Made by a program: the position numbers and the translations under genes. From assembly GCA_025526935.1 (NCBI GenBank), contig JAHLKD010000151.1, forward strand, positions 1 through 59,769: a DNA stretch of 59,769 nt. The letters run 5' to 3'. Origin of the DNA: Cladochytrium replicatum. Its lineage: Eukaryota; Chytridiomycota; Chytridiomycetes; Cladochytriales; Cladochytriaceae. A model generated the notes under the pieces. It did not search any database. It saw only the letters and a list, made by a program, of their open reading frames with translations, and was not told where the DNA came from. Positions 10,892 through 22,478 of this stretch are shown piece by piece. The stretch's first letter is position 1; each line of letters begins with the position of its first letter.

Positions 10892-13800
10892 ATGGCCGAC
10901 TTTGGAGGTTTGCACCAACCTAAGGCAAAGACCCAACAACCTCAGGGACAGTTAGCCGCGCTGCTCCGTGGACGGTTCGACTGGGATGAAGGTGGTTATG
11001 GTTCAATGACAAGGGATATAAATCGCTCCAGCAGCGCGCCGCCGACGCACCTCTTCCAGGAGACACAAAAGGTGGATAGCAAAAAGGTTTTGCTACAGTT
11101 GATATTATCTGAAACTCTTGTGGTACATCAGGAATTTATTGACGAGGACACTTCTCCATCTGATCCCCGGTTGGACCCTGAGTATGCCGCTTACTACTAC
11201 GTCCACTCCCGGTTGGATCCGCGGCTACCACCTCCGATTTACTCTCCTGGGCAGTCCTGGCAGCTCTGGGCACCTCCCAACGTTTCTCGTAAAGCGGCGG
11301 TTGGTGAAGATGGGCTAGGCAGAGGAAAGCAGCTTGAGAAATTTCAAGGCTTTGGTGGAGAAGAGTTCTCGGGCACCCACCCTTTAGACGAGGTGAGCAA
11401 TATTCCTGACGATATCATTGCGTTCTCTCACCAGGCGAACCAGAGCCTGGAGCCAGAGGGTCTTTCGAGCAGAGAAGTTGATGAGTACACCTCACCAACT
11501 CGCTCAACCCCGATTGATCCGCGCTTGGGGATGGCATGGAATGAAGTTGCTGGGCCAATAGGTCAAAGACCACTTCCGGACCAGTCCCCTTCGCGTCGCC
11601 GCCTCATCGATTTGATTCAGGACGATTTTCCGAGAACCCCATCACCCGTGTATTCCATGCAGCGTCGATTTGGTGAAGAGGGTTCGGGAACGCCTCAGGT
11701 TCCCACCGATGTTGATCCACAAATGCAAGAGCTACTGCTCGAACAGGTCCGCGCAGAGTTCATGGGTGCTCAGGCGAACGATGAGGAACGTGCCCGTATG
11801 GCTGGAATTTTGAGCGCGGCTCTTGAATCGCGGGATGAATTCGCTGCGGCAATGGCTGCTGCAAACTCCGGGACACCCCCTACGCGTTCTGCCAGCACAC
11901 CGCCATCCCATCCCCACTTCTCGAGTCTTCGGACACCACTGGGTGGATTTGGAACGTCTTATGAAGCTGGATCGATGCCTCCGGACGTCATGATGGCAAT
12001 GAAAAATATGAGCCTAACCGCAGAGGTGTGTCCAGGACTGGCCTGGCCATTCCGAAGTTTTGCTCTATAATAATTAATCGTTTATTAGGATGACCATGTT
12101 GCCCTTTTGCGGCTTGCTGCAAGACAAAAGCTTCCACCTGGACAACTAGAGAGACTATATGCAGACTTGTATTCTGGAGGTGGCCAGTACGAACGTGATC
12201 AGAGCTCGTCCTATTATGCAGCAGAGCTATCGGCTGCATACGGAAATCGCGGTCCGGGTCTTGGCCTCAATGCAGACTTTGGAGTTCGTAGATTTGGGGG
12301 TGGATACAATGATCGATTCAATGAACCATACGGGCTTGACCTTGCGTCTGCTGGCTCAGCTTCTCAGCGCAACCCGTACTACGCGGCTGCTGCTGCTGCA
12401 AATAACCAGGCTTTGATGGCGGCGGCAATGAGCATGAACTTGGACCCTCAGCAGATGGCTGCAGCAATGGCCGCTGCAGCAGCTCACTCTGGAGGTGGGA
12501 TTCCTTCTCGCAACGACACACCGTCACCGGCAGCTGCCGCTGAAAAAATTCGCCAATTGCAGCAGCAGAAGCAATTCTTGAGGGAGCAGTTGCTACGTCG
12601 CGAATTTATGAATCTGCAAAGTTCTGCGACTTCCCCTACTGGCCCCACTGGTAGCTCTGGAAATGGTGGCGGAAGCTCCTCTGGTTCCCGTCGAAATAAT
12701 AATGCCGAAATGAGCCCAACTTCTCCTTCTGTGTTGACCGACTCTGGTCATGGAGTTCGAAGCCCACTGCTGGAAGATTTCCGGAACAACAAGAACAAGA
12801 AGTACGAACTGCGGGTACATCTGAGATCGCGTCGTCCAGCTGTGCAATCACTGACCATGATATTCGCTTAGGACATAGTTGGTAGTATTGTTGAGTTTAG
12901 TGGTGACCAGCATGGCTCGCGTTTCATTCAGCAAAAGCTCGAGACCGCGAACAGTGAAGAGAAGCAACTTGTGTTTGATGAGATCCTGCCTAACGCCCTG
13001 CAGTTGATGACTGATGTCTTTGGCAACTACGTTATCCAGAAGTTCTTTGAACATGGTGAGTACACACGATTTGGGTTATCGTCCGGCATGCTAATTTATG
13101 GATCTTCAGGCAATCAAATCCATAAGCAAATTCTGGCAAAGCAGATGGAGTCTCATGTGCTTTCCCTTTCGCTTCAGATGTACGGATGCAGGGTTGTCCA
13201 GAAGGCCCTCGAGCATGTTCTCACCGACCAGCAAGGGTCGCTTATAAAAGAACTGGACGGAAGTGTGCTCAAATGCGTCAAAGACCAGAACGGTAACCAC
13301 GTCATCCAGAAAGCAATCGAGCGTGTCCCTGGGGAGCACATTCAATTCATCATCGACGCCTTCAACGGTCAAGTTTACGGGCTTGCAACTCATCCATATG
13401 GCTGTCGGGTCATCCAACGAATCTTTGAGCACTGTTCAGAGGAGCAATCCGTAAGTCTTGCATCGGATGAAAGTTTAATCTATTGACAAATAGTCTATTT
13501 TTAGCGCACGCTGTTGGACGAACTTCATCGCTACACTCTCAACCTGATTCAAGACCAATACGGAAATTATGTTATTCAGCACGTTCTCGAGCACGGAAAG
13601 CCGGCGGATAAGGCATTGATAGTTGCAAAAGTACGCGGTCAGGTTTTGCAGATGTCGAAGCACAAGTTTGCGAGTAACGTTATCGAAAAATGTGTCGCAT
13701 ATGGCACGAAGCGTGATCGTCAGCTGTTGATCGATGAGGTGGTGCAAACCAGACCAGACGGGTATGCTCAACAAGGACCTGACGTTTCATTCGCTCATTC

Positions 13801-14216
13801 ATTTTATGGCAGGACTTCCGCGTTAGTAACCATGATGAAGGACCAGTTCGCAAATTACGTTGTCCAGAAAATGCTTGACGTCGTCGAAGCAGACCAACGG
13901 GACCTTTTGTTACACAAGATCCGCCCGCACCTGCCATCGCTTAAAAAATACACTTACGGGAAGCATCTGATCTCCAGTATGTTGAATTTACATTCCAAAC
14001 TCTTTGCATGTACTAATTCATTGAAAAGAGGTTGAGAAGATGATGGGTCACTCTGGTGGCGGACACCACCACATGAACGGTGGTAGCCATCATGGCTCGC
14101 ATTATCCACACCATCTCAGTATAACTAACTCGCAACAAGGTGGCCCCTCTGCCGTCTCGCCAAACAGTGCGAATTCGCAGTCAGTGCTAGGATATGGCGG
14201 TGGTTTGATACTTTAA
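10892..14216 (+). CDS. Pumilio-family RNA-binding protein (eight PUF repeats)
   Basis: Represses or localises mRNAs by binding 3' UTR elements in the cytoplasm. Eight exons: 10892-11071, 11132-12025, 12089-12814, 12872-13055, 13110-13450, 13505-13761, 13813-13976 and 14029-14216, coding for 977 residues. The N-terminal two-thirds is low complexity with the [17 protein letters not shown] motif seen in fungal Puf3/Jsn1-like proteins and an Ala/Gln-rich region; a Gln-rich coiled coil ([16 protein letters not shown]) precedes the PUF domain. The base-reading residues of repeats 1-8 read SR/Q, NY/Q, CR/Q, NH/Q, CR/Q, NY/Q, SN/E and NY/Q, the canonical set that predicts UGUAUAUA. A His/Gly-rich tail follows. 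The first intron (60 nt) is in frame and stop-free, so it was inferred from splice signals and family similarity. Confidence 0.92.
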
Positions 14217-16068
14217 CCAATCTCGTCAAAACGAAACGAGTCGTAATGCGAATGTGGATTTTTGTCTTCTCAGTACATGACATGTGAATTATAATGTTGT
14301 TTTTGGTGTCTGATCCTACCTTCCATATTTGCCGTAGTGTTGAAACATTTGGATGGACGAATTTTCATGCGGACGATCATTGTTATATTTCTCCTTTCCT
14401 CCTTAGTTTATTTCTTCAATGTGACTTTCTGCTGTCGCCTTGCTGGACGAACTAAAAGATGCCGTAGCGTTGGTGAGACTACTACTTCCAGTTGTGCCGT
14501 TGACTTCAAACTTTATGCGTGCCCACGAGTGTGTTAGAGGTTCAAACCAGTTCTTTTTGGTATCAAATTGCCGGAGTATTATTCATAGTCCTGCTTTCGG
14601 ACCACCAAGCTCAGTTACCTTTACAACAGAGAAGGCTACCCCATAATCTTTCAGCTTAATTATAGTCCTGCTGGAATCAATCCTTTTGGCCTGCACAACG
14701 TGTGTGTGAATGACAGCTGATTGTTTTTGCCCACCTTCTCCTCAAACATCACATAAGCTGAAGCAAGAATGCAAAGTAGTGTTTGCCACATAGCCAATCT
14801 CTTTTGACGGAGCTTCAATTACGAGGCAAACTGCATTTTTCCGCAGATTACCTGGTCAAGTAACTCTGGCTACGATCTCCAGTTCGCAGTTCGGGATCTT
14901 TTTAATTCCACACACCTTCCACGGCAGCCGCTGGGTCGTCGCCCGGTTTCTTTTTCATTCTGCATCCTCTTCCAAAGAACCTCTCAAATACAACAAAACT
15001 CGAGGACCTGAGCTCTGTCTTGGATGGTCCTTCGGAAATCTGTAGCAACATGCGGAACCGCGGTTTGCAAATTAGACTTGTTATCTGTGCTTTCGAGTGC
15101 TTACAATCGAAAGGTCCGCCGCACTGAATACAAACTCCCACCTAATATTTTCTGTTCTGTACATACAGGGTTGTGTTCACCTGAATGGTGATATAGTTTT
15201 GAACAAACTCGTTTTCGAAGTATTTCCAGATCTTTCTGTGAGCTACACTGTTAATCGACTCGTGTGAAATGTGCGCGACGAAGGCGCTAAACTCCCACTT
15301 GAGAAATAGGCGTCCCAAGGCACCTATTCCCTCAATGTTATGAGTCTAGCCGTATCAAAATTAACTAAAGCATACCTGGGATGTAGTTAAATCCACAGCA
15401 AGGGACAATCGTCAAAATCTATTGCTTGGCAGCTTGATCCGCAACGAAAAAGGTTCGTTCTGTAAACTATCTCGTCAAAGAAATAGTGAGAATCTCATCA
15501 GGTCTCGGGCGTGGCAACTAAACTCCGGCTCCCTGATGTTGTTTCAACGTGAATAAAGAGATAAGATACTGATTTTTAATCGCTTTCCAGTGCTTGATCC
15601 AGAAACTGGCCCATTAATGTCGATGCAATCTACAACGGAACGAAACGAGCATTTGTTAGTAGTTTGTTTCAATAAAAAGCTGACTTTAACAACTGCTCCA
15701 CTTTAAGCCAAGCTTCCAACGCCGGCATCCCAAAGAAGCGGAACTGTAATTCCAAGTTGGAGGAATTGATATTCCTGCGAGCAAAGTTTGCTGAATCATA
15801 TCGGTCCAACGCAGTTTGTAACTATTCGAGTGTAACCACAGCGTTGTATTAAAAGCACAGTAACTTCGTACTGTATTTCATAACTCATAGGTTTCAAGGT
15901 ATCAGTTACAATTCCAACGATTCTCAAGTATTCTCACGTTGATTGAACGGACCGAACAGCAGCCAAAGGACAAGAAATCCAATCCAAATAAACCAACGTC
16001 TCAGTCTGCGAACCCAGCATATATTAGGAGGCGAAAGTCACAGCGAGCGTCACGAACAAATGATCCTC
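14217..16068. other. Long intergenic region, no firm gene
   Basis: About 1.85 kb between the PUF gene and the QCR10-like gene. Open frames are short and unrecognised. On the minus strand at about 15850-15575 there is a protein-like segment (LELQFRFFGMPALEAWLK, then a possible last exon after an AG at about 15634), which may be part of a small spliced gene. I could not fix a start or a family. Confidence 0.35.
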
Positions 16069-16413
16069 TCAATCAACCCGGGCAGACTCCTCCAACTTCT
16101 TCTCCCAGTAGCTTCCAGCAACAGGGATGTTCTTCATAATGTCTCGTCTCACCAATGGTGTTGGCTCGATAAGGAACAATGCGATCCCTCCAACCCCAAC
16201 TCCAAAGATGGCAAGGTTAGGCAGACTGAAACGAGAAGGTCGACGATACGCCCATTACAAATACGATTCGTAGGCAAGAACAGTTTCATGAGTTTGCGAA
16301 CTAAAATAATCCGTCGAAGCGTTTGCATACATGTTCCTCATCTTCTGAGAGTTTCCGAGTACAGCCATGGTTCTGACCCATGGTGCGACGGTGAGCCAGC
16401 GTTGGTACAGCAT
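16069..16413 (-). CDS. QCR10: Probable cytochrome bc1 complex subunit 10
   Basis: Small accessory subunit of mitochondrial complex III. The second exon (16225-16069) codes for a hydrophobic stretch NLAIFGVGVGGIALFLIEP followed by PLVRRDIMKNIPVAGSYW and stops at 16069. This matches the fungal Qcr10 pattern: one membrane helix, then P-x-V-(K/R)-x-D-I-(L/M)-x-x-(I/V)-P-x-x-G-x-Y. The first exon begins at the ATG at 16413. The intron is either 16264-16226 (39 nt, 101 residues) or 16330-16226 (105 nt, 79 residues); both keep frame. An upstream exon is also possible, because a TAG acceptor precedes the ATG. Confidence 0.55.
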
Positions 16414-16840
16414 TTCTATGAGCAACAAACACTCCGATCAGCATCAGCCAGACGAGCAGCCGAGAATTCGTTACTTTTCGATGTCTGTCGGGTGGGGTGA
16501 ACGGGAGAAACCGCGTGCACTGCCTCACTCTGAAAATATTGATATTAATTACTGGAAATGATCGAAAGATAGAGTTGCGTACCACGAAAACTGAGACTGC
16601 GCAAGGCGAGTGTATTCACTTTGTATTTCTAGTCTGTTCTTTGGGATATTGGTTTACTTGGACTCTATGTAAATTGCATGGCATGAGCGTCAGTTAATAT
16701 GATGCACTGCTTGTGGCTCTAAAAGAAAAAATATACAGAGTTTGTAATGAGCGATAAAACCGTGGTCTAGCTGGTGGTGCAAACACTAAACTTCTTTGAA
16801 GATCAATATGTTTTGTAACTCAGAAAGTTGCGAAATTCTG

Positions 16841-17461
16841 TTAGTTCAAAACCGCGACACATTCAATCTCGACAAGAACATCTTTTGGAAGGCGAGCAAC
16901 TTCAACGGCTGATCGCGCAGGTTTGTGCCCATCGAATGCACTTTCGTACACTTCGTTCATTTGACTGAAAGTGTTCATATCCTGAAGCATGGTCAATCCT
17001 GGATTCCTGACAGAAAAAGTCCAACGTACCTTCAAAAAGACGGTAGTCTTGACGACCTTCTTCAGACTTGTTCCCGCAGCCTCGAGGACAGCAGAAAGAT
17101 TGGCCAACGCCAATTTCGTCTGTTCCTTCACATCTCCGTTGATCACTTGGTTCGTGGCCGGATCTATTGGGAAAATGAGCTCCCCGGGACACATTGAAAA
17201 TGAGACAATCATTTTACCAATAGGAATCTGACCAGCCGTGTAAACGAAACCGTTCGCAATGATGGCTTGAGAATAGGGACCCAAAGCTGCACGAAATGTC
17301 CATCAATGCACAAACATGCTGTGACTGCATCAGCTACCTTTGGGAGCATTCTCTGTGTGCACGAACGAAAGCGTCGACATTGCCGCAGATGATTTGCGTG
17401 TGACAAAATTCACGGACTTCAGAGTCGCTGGGAGAGAAGCGAGCAGCCGGGAGCGGATCAT
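16841..17461 (-). CDS. RidA/YjgF/Mmf1 family imine deaminase
   Basis: Hydrolyses reactive 2-aminoacrylate and related enamines that PLP enzymes such as threonine dehydratase release; fungal forms act in mitochondria and support isoleucine synthesis. Four exons (17461-17338, 17286-17218, 17163-17030, 16981-16841) code for 155 residues. The first ~30 residues are Arg/Ser-rich without acidic residues, a likely mitochondrial presequence. The core is typical: [47 protein letters not shown] and [20 protein letters not shown], with the conserved catalytic Arg in PARS. Introns are 48-54 nt, GT-AG. Its metabolic partner, the threonine dehydratase gene, is about 11 kb away but not linked as a unit. Confidence 0.95.
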
Positions 17462-17988
17462 GTGACCACGAAAGTGGGAAAAGTGTTGAAAAATAAGCGT
17501 ATTTAACATTCTATTGAATGATTTATCACTACCTATTACGGGATGGACAGGAGTTAGGAATTGTGGAACATTTCGGAGCTCGCAGCCGCCGGAATTGTAT
17601 TAATACGGAAAGTGCTTTGGAGCCGAACCGATCTTCCGGCTCGATTTCCCACATGAACGGCAGTGCTCGCACGCCCCAATCACCTCGTGCATAAAGGGTT
17701 GCTGCCACCTGCGTTCATGTCTGCGCGATTTTCAAAGTTTATCATTCACAGAGTCCCTTCGGGTAGTCAAGGAGCATTGTTTATCGCACGCATGCCCGAG
17801 CGTGCGATCGTTACAGGACGAAGCAAGCAAAAAAAAACAGTCTCGATCAGAACTGCCTGAAAAAAGTTGTGAACCCCTATACTGACATCACAACGTGGAG
17901 GCCAGCTGACAATATTATAAAAATTTAGGTATGTAGGTTCCAATACTAAACGATCCCTTGTTTCCTTGCGCTTGGCTACCAATCTGCG
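17462..17988. promoter_or_regulatory. Divergent intergenic region between RidA and ceramidase
   Basis: The two genes are transcribed away from each other, so this 527-bp stretch must hold both promoters. I see no clear TATA element or named site, and no open frame worth calling. Confidence 0.4.
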
Positions 17989-20596
17989 ATGAAGCCCATC
18001 GCAATCCTCCTCGCCCTCGCATTGGCGCTGTTCGCTAGCGCTCGCCCTATCGACAACATCTTCGAAGCCAATGTTCGATCAAACCTTGAGGCTCGTCAAT
18101 CAAGCAAGCTCTTGGTTTGTCATTAGTTGGATTCTCGACTGTTGGGCTCAACGCTATGCATTAGGTTGGAGTTGGAAGTGCCGATATCACTGGTCCAATC
18201 GGCGAGCTCACCTTGTTCGGTATTTCGGATGGATGAAAAGATGTTGCCGCGTGCTCACATCACTGATCAAAATAAGGTTACGCTGATTTGAGCAACCTCG
18301 CCAACGGAATTCACTTGAGAGTCCGTGCTCGAGGTAAATCTGATAGATGACTTTTGCATTGCCTGAGGTTCATCGTTGCTTTCAGTTTTCATTTTCGCTG
18401 CATCTGACAATCCGTCTCGTCGTGTGGTTTACATCTCCACCGACACTGGAATTGTGTCCGTTCGCACCAAGAAGCTCGCAATTCAGAACCTCAGCTCTCG
18501 TCTTTCGGCTGCCGATGCTTCCCTCTACACCGTTGAGAATGTTTTGGTTTCTGCCACCCACACTCACAGTGGACCCGGTGGTTACCAGGATGACTTGTAA
18601 GAAGTTTGTGCTTTTGAGAGCATTTGAGTTTTGCCTGAATACTGTCCATTCAGCCTCTACCAAGTCACAAACTGGGGCCGAACTCCCGGCGCTCGTGAAG
18701 CTATCGCTGACGGTCTTGCTGACGCGATTGCTCAGGCACACGCTGATCTCTCCGAGGGCAGAGTCACCTTAACCAAGGGTGCATTGACGAACGGCTCGAT
18801 CAATCGTTCAAAGCTGTCTTACCTGAACAACCCGGCAGCAGAGCGTGCTCAGTACACCGCCGATGTCGACCAGGACATGACTCTCCTCGCAATTACCACA
18901 ACCGACGGTAGCAGGCTCCGCGGTGTTGTCAACTGGTTCCCTGTCCACGGTACCTCCATGAACGTTTCGAACCACCGCGTATCCGGTGACAACAAAGGGT
19001 ACGCTTCCTACCGTTACGAATTGGAGCAGAAGCTCAAGGGCAACCCCACTTTCGTCGCTGCTTTCGGTCAATCCAACGCCGCCGATGTTTCGCCCAACAC
19101 GGAAGGTGCTCACTGCACAGACACTGGCGCGGAATGCGATGGAGGCAAGGACTCGTGCGGTGGAAACATCTCCCTCTGCCTTGCCCGTGGACCTGAATAC
19201 GACATTGGCGGTGACACCCGTTCCACAGAAGTCATCGGCGAGCGTCAATTCCTTCGCGCAAAGACCCTTGTGGAATCACCCATTGCCCCCAAGTCCCTGA
19301 ACAGCGCTACCATCAAGGTTGACTACCGTCACGCGTGGATTGAGTACCCGAAGATTGTTCTCGAAGGCCCCAACAACACGAAGATCTGCAACCCAGCTAT
19401 GGGCTACGCTTTCTCTGCCGGTACCACTGACAACCCAGCGACTGGCATTTCTTACCAGGTACAAAAAGCGTTTTGACACAGTTGACTCTGATCCTGAAAT
19501 GCGAGATTCTAGGGTGACAACGACCCCAACGGAGCTAACAAGCCCCTCTGGAACTTTGTCCGCAACCTCTTGACCACTCCCACTCAACAGCTCGTTGACT
19601 GCCACCAGCCCAAGCAGATTCTTCTCGCAACTGGTGAGATGGGAGTTCCGTATGACTGGCAACCCCACACCTTGCCCGTCCAGCTGTAAGCAAAACCCGA
19701 CACCGAAGCTTGAAAAAGTCTAAATATCTCGTTTAGCTTTGTTGTGACTTCCAAATTCGCGATCATTGGTTTCCCTGCCGAGATCTCGACCATGTCCGGT
19801 CGTCGTCTCCGTGCTTCGGTCCTCAACCAGCTCATTGCCGACAAGGTCGTTGACGCCGACGCCGAACTCGTTGTTGCAGGTCTGTCCAACACCTACTCTT
19901 CCTACGTCACCACCTTTGAGGAGTACCAGGTCCAGCGTTACGAAGGTGGTGCAACCACTTACGGTCCCAACACCCTCAAAGCCCACCAGCAGATCTTCAC
20001 CAAGCTCGCCAAGTCGTTCGTTTCAGGCTTACCCGCCGCCAGCGCTGCATTCCCTCTCGTTTCCGCACCTAAAGAAAACAACGACATCAACCTTCTAAGC
20101 CCTGTCGTTTTGGACACCACCCCCAGCGGCAAGAAGTTCGGTGACGTTTTCACCCAACCCGCAGCTTCCTACAAGTCCGGCGAGACCGCTTCGGCAGTGT
20201 TCGCTTGCGCTCACCCCCGGAACGGAGGCTCCGGCATTCCCGACAACGGTGCCCTTACATGGCCCGGTGGAGCGAAGTCTACCTTCATGACGGTCGAGCA
20301 GAGCGATGGCAAGGGCGGTTGGACCACTGTTCTCGACGATGCTCTTTGGGACACGCGATACCTCTGGATCCGCGTAGGTTCGTCCGAGAGCAAGTGTCTC
20401 CTTGAGTGGAAGATCAACGGCAGCTATCCTGTCAGCTGTAAGTTCACAAAATTTTTACTTTCTAAATAATGTTTACGATGGATATGTTGCGTGTGCAGCT
20501 GGAACATTCCGCTTCAAGATTTTCGGTATCAACAAGTGGATCTTCGGAACCTCGAAGTTCACGGGTGTTTCAAACAGCTTCACTGTTACCGCATAA
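17989..20596 (+). CDS. Neutral ceramidase, secreted
   Basis: Splits ceramide into sphingosine and a fatty acid at neutral pH, outside the cell or in the secretory path. Eight exons (17989-18114, 18165-18219, 18277-18333, 18386-18596, 18654-19458, 19513-19685, 19737-20437, 20499-20596) code for 741 residues, close to the family length. A signal peptide is clear (IAILLALALALFASARP). The catalytic domain has the zinc ligands in SATHTHSGPGG and PVHGTSM, and the nucleophilic Ser in NAADVSPN (family: GDVSPN). An insert of paired Cys follows (CTDTGAECDGGKDSC). The C-terminal ~160 residues are the Ig-like domain typical of the family. N-glycosylation sites are frequent. Confidence 0.95.
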
Positions 20597-20920
20597 GCTG
20601 TTAGAGCGCCTCTGCGATAAACTATTCGAGGATTGGTGATGAACTATCAAGTTCAGACACGTCATTTTTTGTACCGTTTATTCCTTCCGTCTTTTTGTGT
20701 TTGATAATGCCCGCCTTCGCTTCATTCTATGTCTATGTCTCACTTTTTTCTGTGCTGGCAGCTGCCGTAAGGTGTAAATTGCCAAAACGTTCTGCTCGTT
20801 GATTCCTTCATGGACACCGTAAGAATAAAATTCCTCATATGACGTCCCAAGCGAATCAAATGAGGTGTGGACAGAATAAATTCTCTATTCATCTGGCGGA
20901 CAAACCTAAAAGGAGTATTT
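20597..20920. other. Convergent 3' flanks
   Basis: The ceramidase gene and the phosphatase gene end facing each other. Only 3' UTR and polyadenylation signals are expected, and no gene is seen. Confidence 0.5.
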
Positions 20921-22256
20921 CTACCAACCCAAGCTTCTGATTCTGATCTGCTCTTTGGGTGCAGGATCAACAGCACCATTCTTGTTTGGCTGTTCTTTCT
21001 TCACCTCTGTTCGCCTCAAAACAACTGGACTCTGTGGCGGCAATGGGGAACTCGCCCCTACAGCAATCGAGGGCGCATCTCCCACGTTGTTGGCACTTGG
21101 CGAGGCCACGAGGACTTTCTGACTCAGACCAGCCAAGTGTGCCACGCAATTCATACCCGTGATCTTCCCCTCCCACTCGTAATCCCCATCCTTCTTCCAC
21201 GCCTTGATAATCCGAAACCGAAACACGCCCGTGGTCTTTGGGAACCCCGTCTGTATCTCGCAGGATGCTGGGAAATGCAGTTCTTCGATCAGATGTTTGA
21301 GAATCTCCTGGATCCATCCGCCGTGTGTGACGACCAGGATGTTTCGGGCTGGCATCATCGGGCGACGAGTTTTCAGAGGAACTTGGTCGGGATTGAACGT
21401 TGTAGGTGGGACATACGTGGTTGGGAACTCCATAGCAAGGTTGGCACGGGTCGGACTGGGCGGCTCCATCACCTGCCCCGGGATCCACTCGAAATCCGAA
21501 TCTTTCGGTGCAGACGTGTTGCTCCTGGTGGCGAGCGGGGAAGGCATGATTCGTGATATGAACTCGCGGTGCGGGCGGATCAGGTGCAAGTCGACAAGCT
21601 CTGTGTATAAATCGACAACCCGCTCCTCGAATGCAGTGGAAGATTCGCCACCATGGCCAGCAATGTGTTCTTCAAATGTGGTGTCCTCCTGTTTCAATAC
21701 TCGCTTCGCAGTGGGCCAAGCCATCCCAGTGAGATCACCGAGATCCTGTATTGGGGTCCGTGTTAAGACGGGCACCAATATTAACATGAGAATCAGGGCA
21801 CCTTTTCTCGCAGTCTCTCGTCGGTTGAAAGAGGGACTTCAGGGTGATGCGCTGCGATGAATCCAGCAGTCTAGAATGATCATGTGTTAGAGGTTTCAAG
21901 TTGGACGGTGGATCAACAACTTGCCTGCAAGGCTCTCTGCAGATTGCTCGAGTAGATGTGATCAAACTTTTCTTTCCTGAGCCGCCATCCAACTGCCGCG
22001 GCCTGTTTCTTTCCGTATTCGTTGAGTCCGGCATCTGGACACAAGAGAAAACAGATCAGGTCCCTCCATATTCAAATTTCAATTGTAAATAGTAGCAGAG
22101 ACAACCTAGATGCCCTTGTAGTATGCGTGGAACATGGGCGTTCATGTCAGTTTCGGCACTTCATAACAAAACACACTCTCTCAGCGAACAAGTTTAATCC
22201 AGGTGACCATCTTACTGGCGAATGACGGTTACATCGAGGCATACATGACCAGGCAT
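20921..22256 (-). CDS. Histidine-phosphatase family protein, TIGAR-like
   Basis: Phosphoglycerate-mutase-type phosphatase; the closest recognisable group is TIGAR (fructose-2,6-bisphosphatase-like), although the true substrate is not shown by sequence. Five exons (22256-22216, 22158-22106, 22034-21925, 21870-21802, 21745-20921) code for 365 residues. RHAET has the phospho-accepting His; then RILQGHLDAGLNEYGKKQA, SSNLQRALQTAGFIAA, the GHGGESSTAFEERV segment and LVVTHGGWIQEIL with the second His. An ~80-residue Ser/Pro-rich tail is unlike the core family. Intron 21924-21871 starts with GC (CAG|GCAAGT), the classic minor GC-AG form; the family pattern requires this join. Confidence 0.88.
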
Positions 22257-22478
22257 TGTTGATATGTGCTGCACAACACCAAATTATGGAAAATCTGAGA
22301 AGTGCAAATACAGAAAGGCAGACAGAAATAGAAAATGGTTCTTGATTGGAAGCAGACTATATCTACGAAACATAAAGCAATAATGCTGGTATTTGCCATG
22401 CCGCAAACGATATCCGTTCCTAATGTGATCTGAAACCCTTTCTCACACACTCAACTTCACGACCGTCGCGTCTCAAGA

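Noticed and set aside
15575-15850. Possible small spliced gene on the minus strand
   Set aside because: One segment looks protein-like and an acceptor is present, but no start, no consistent frame across the join and no family match.
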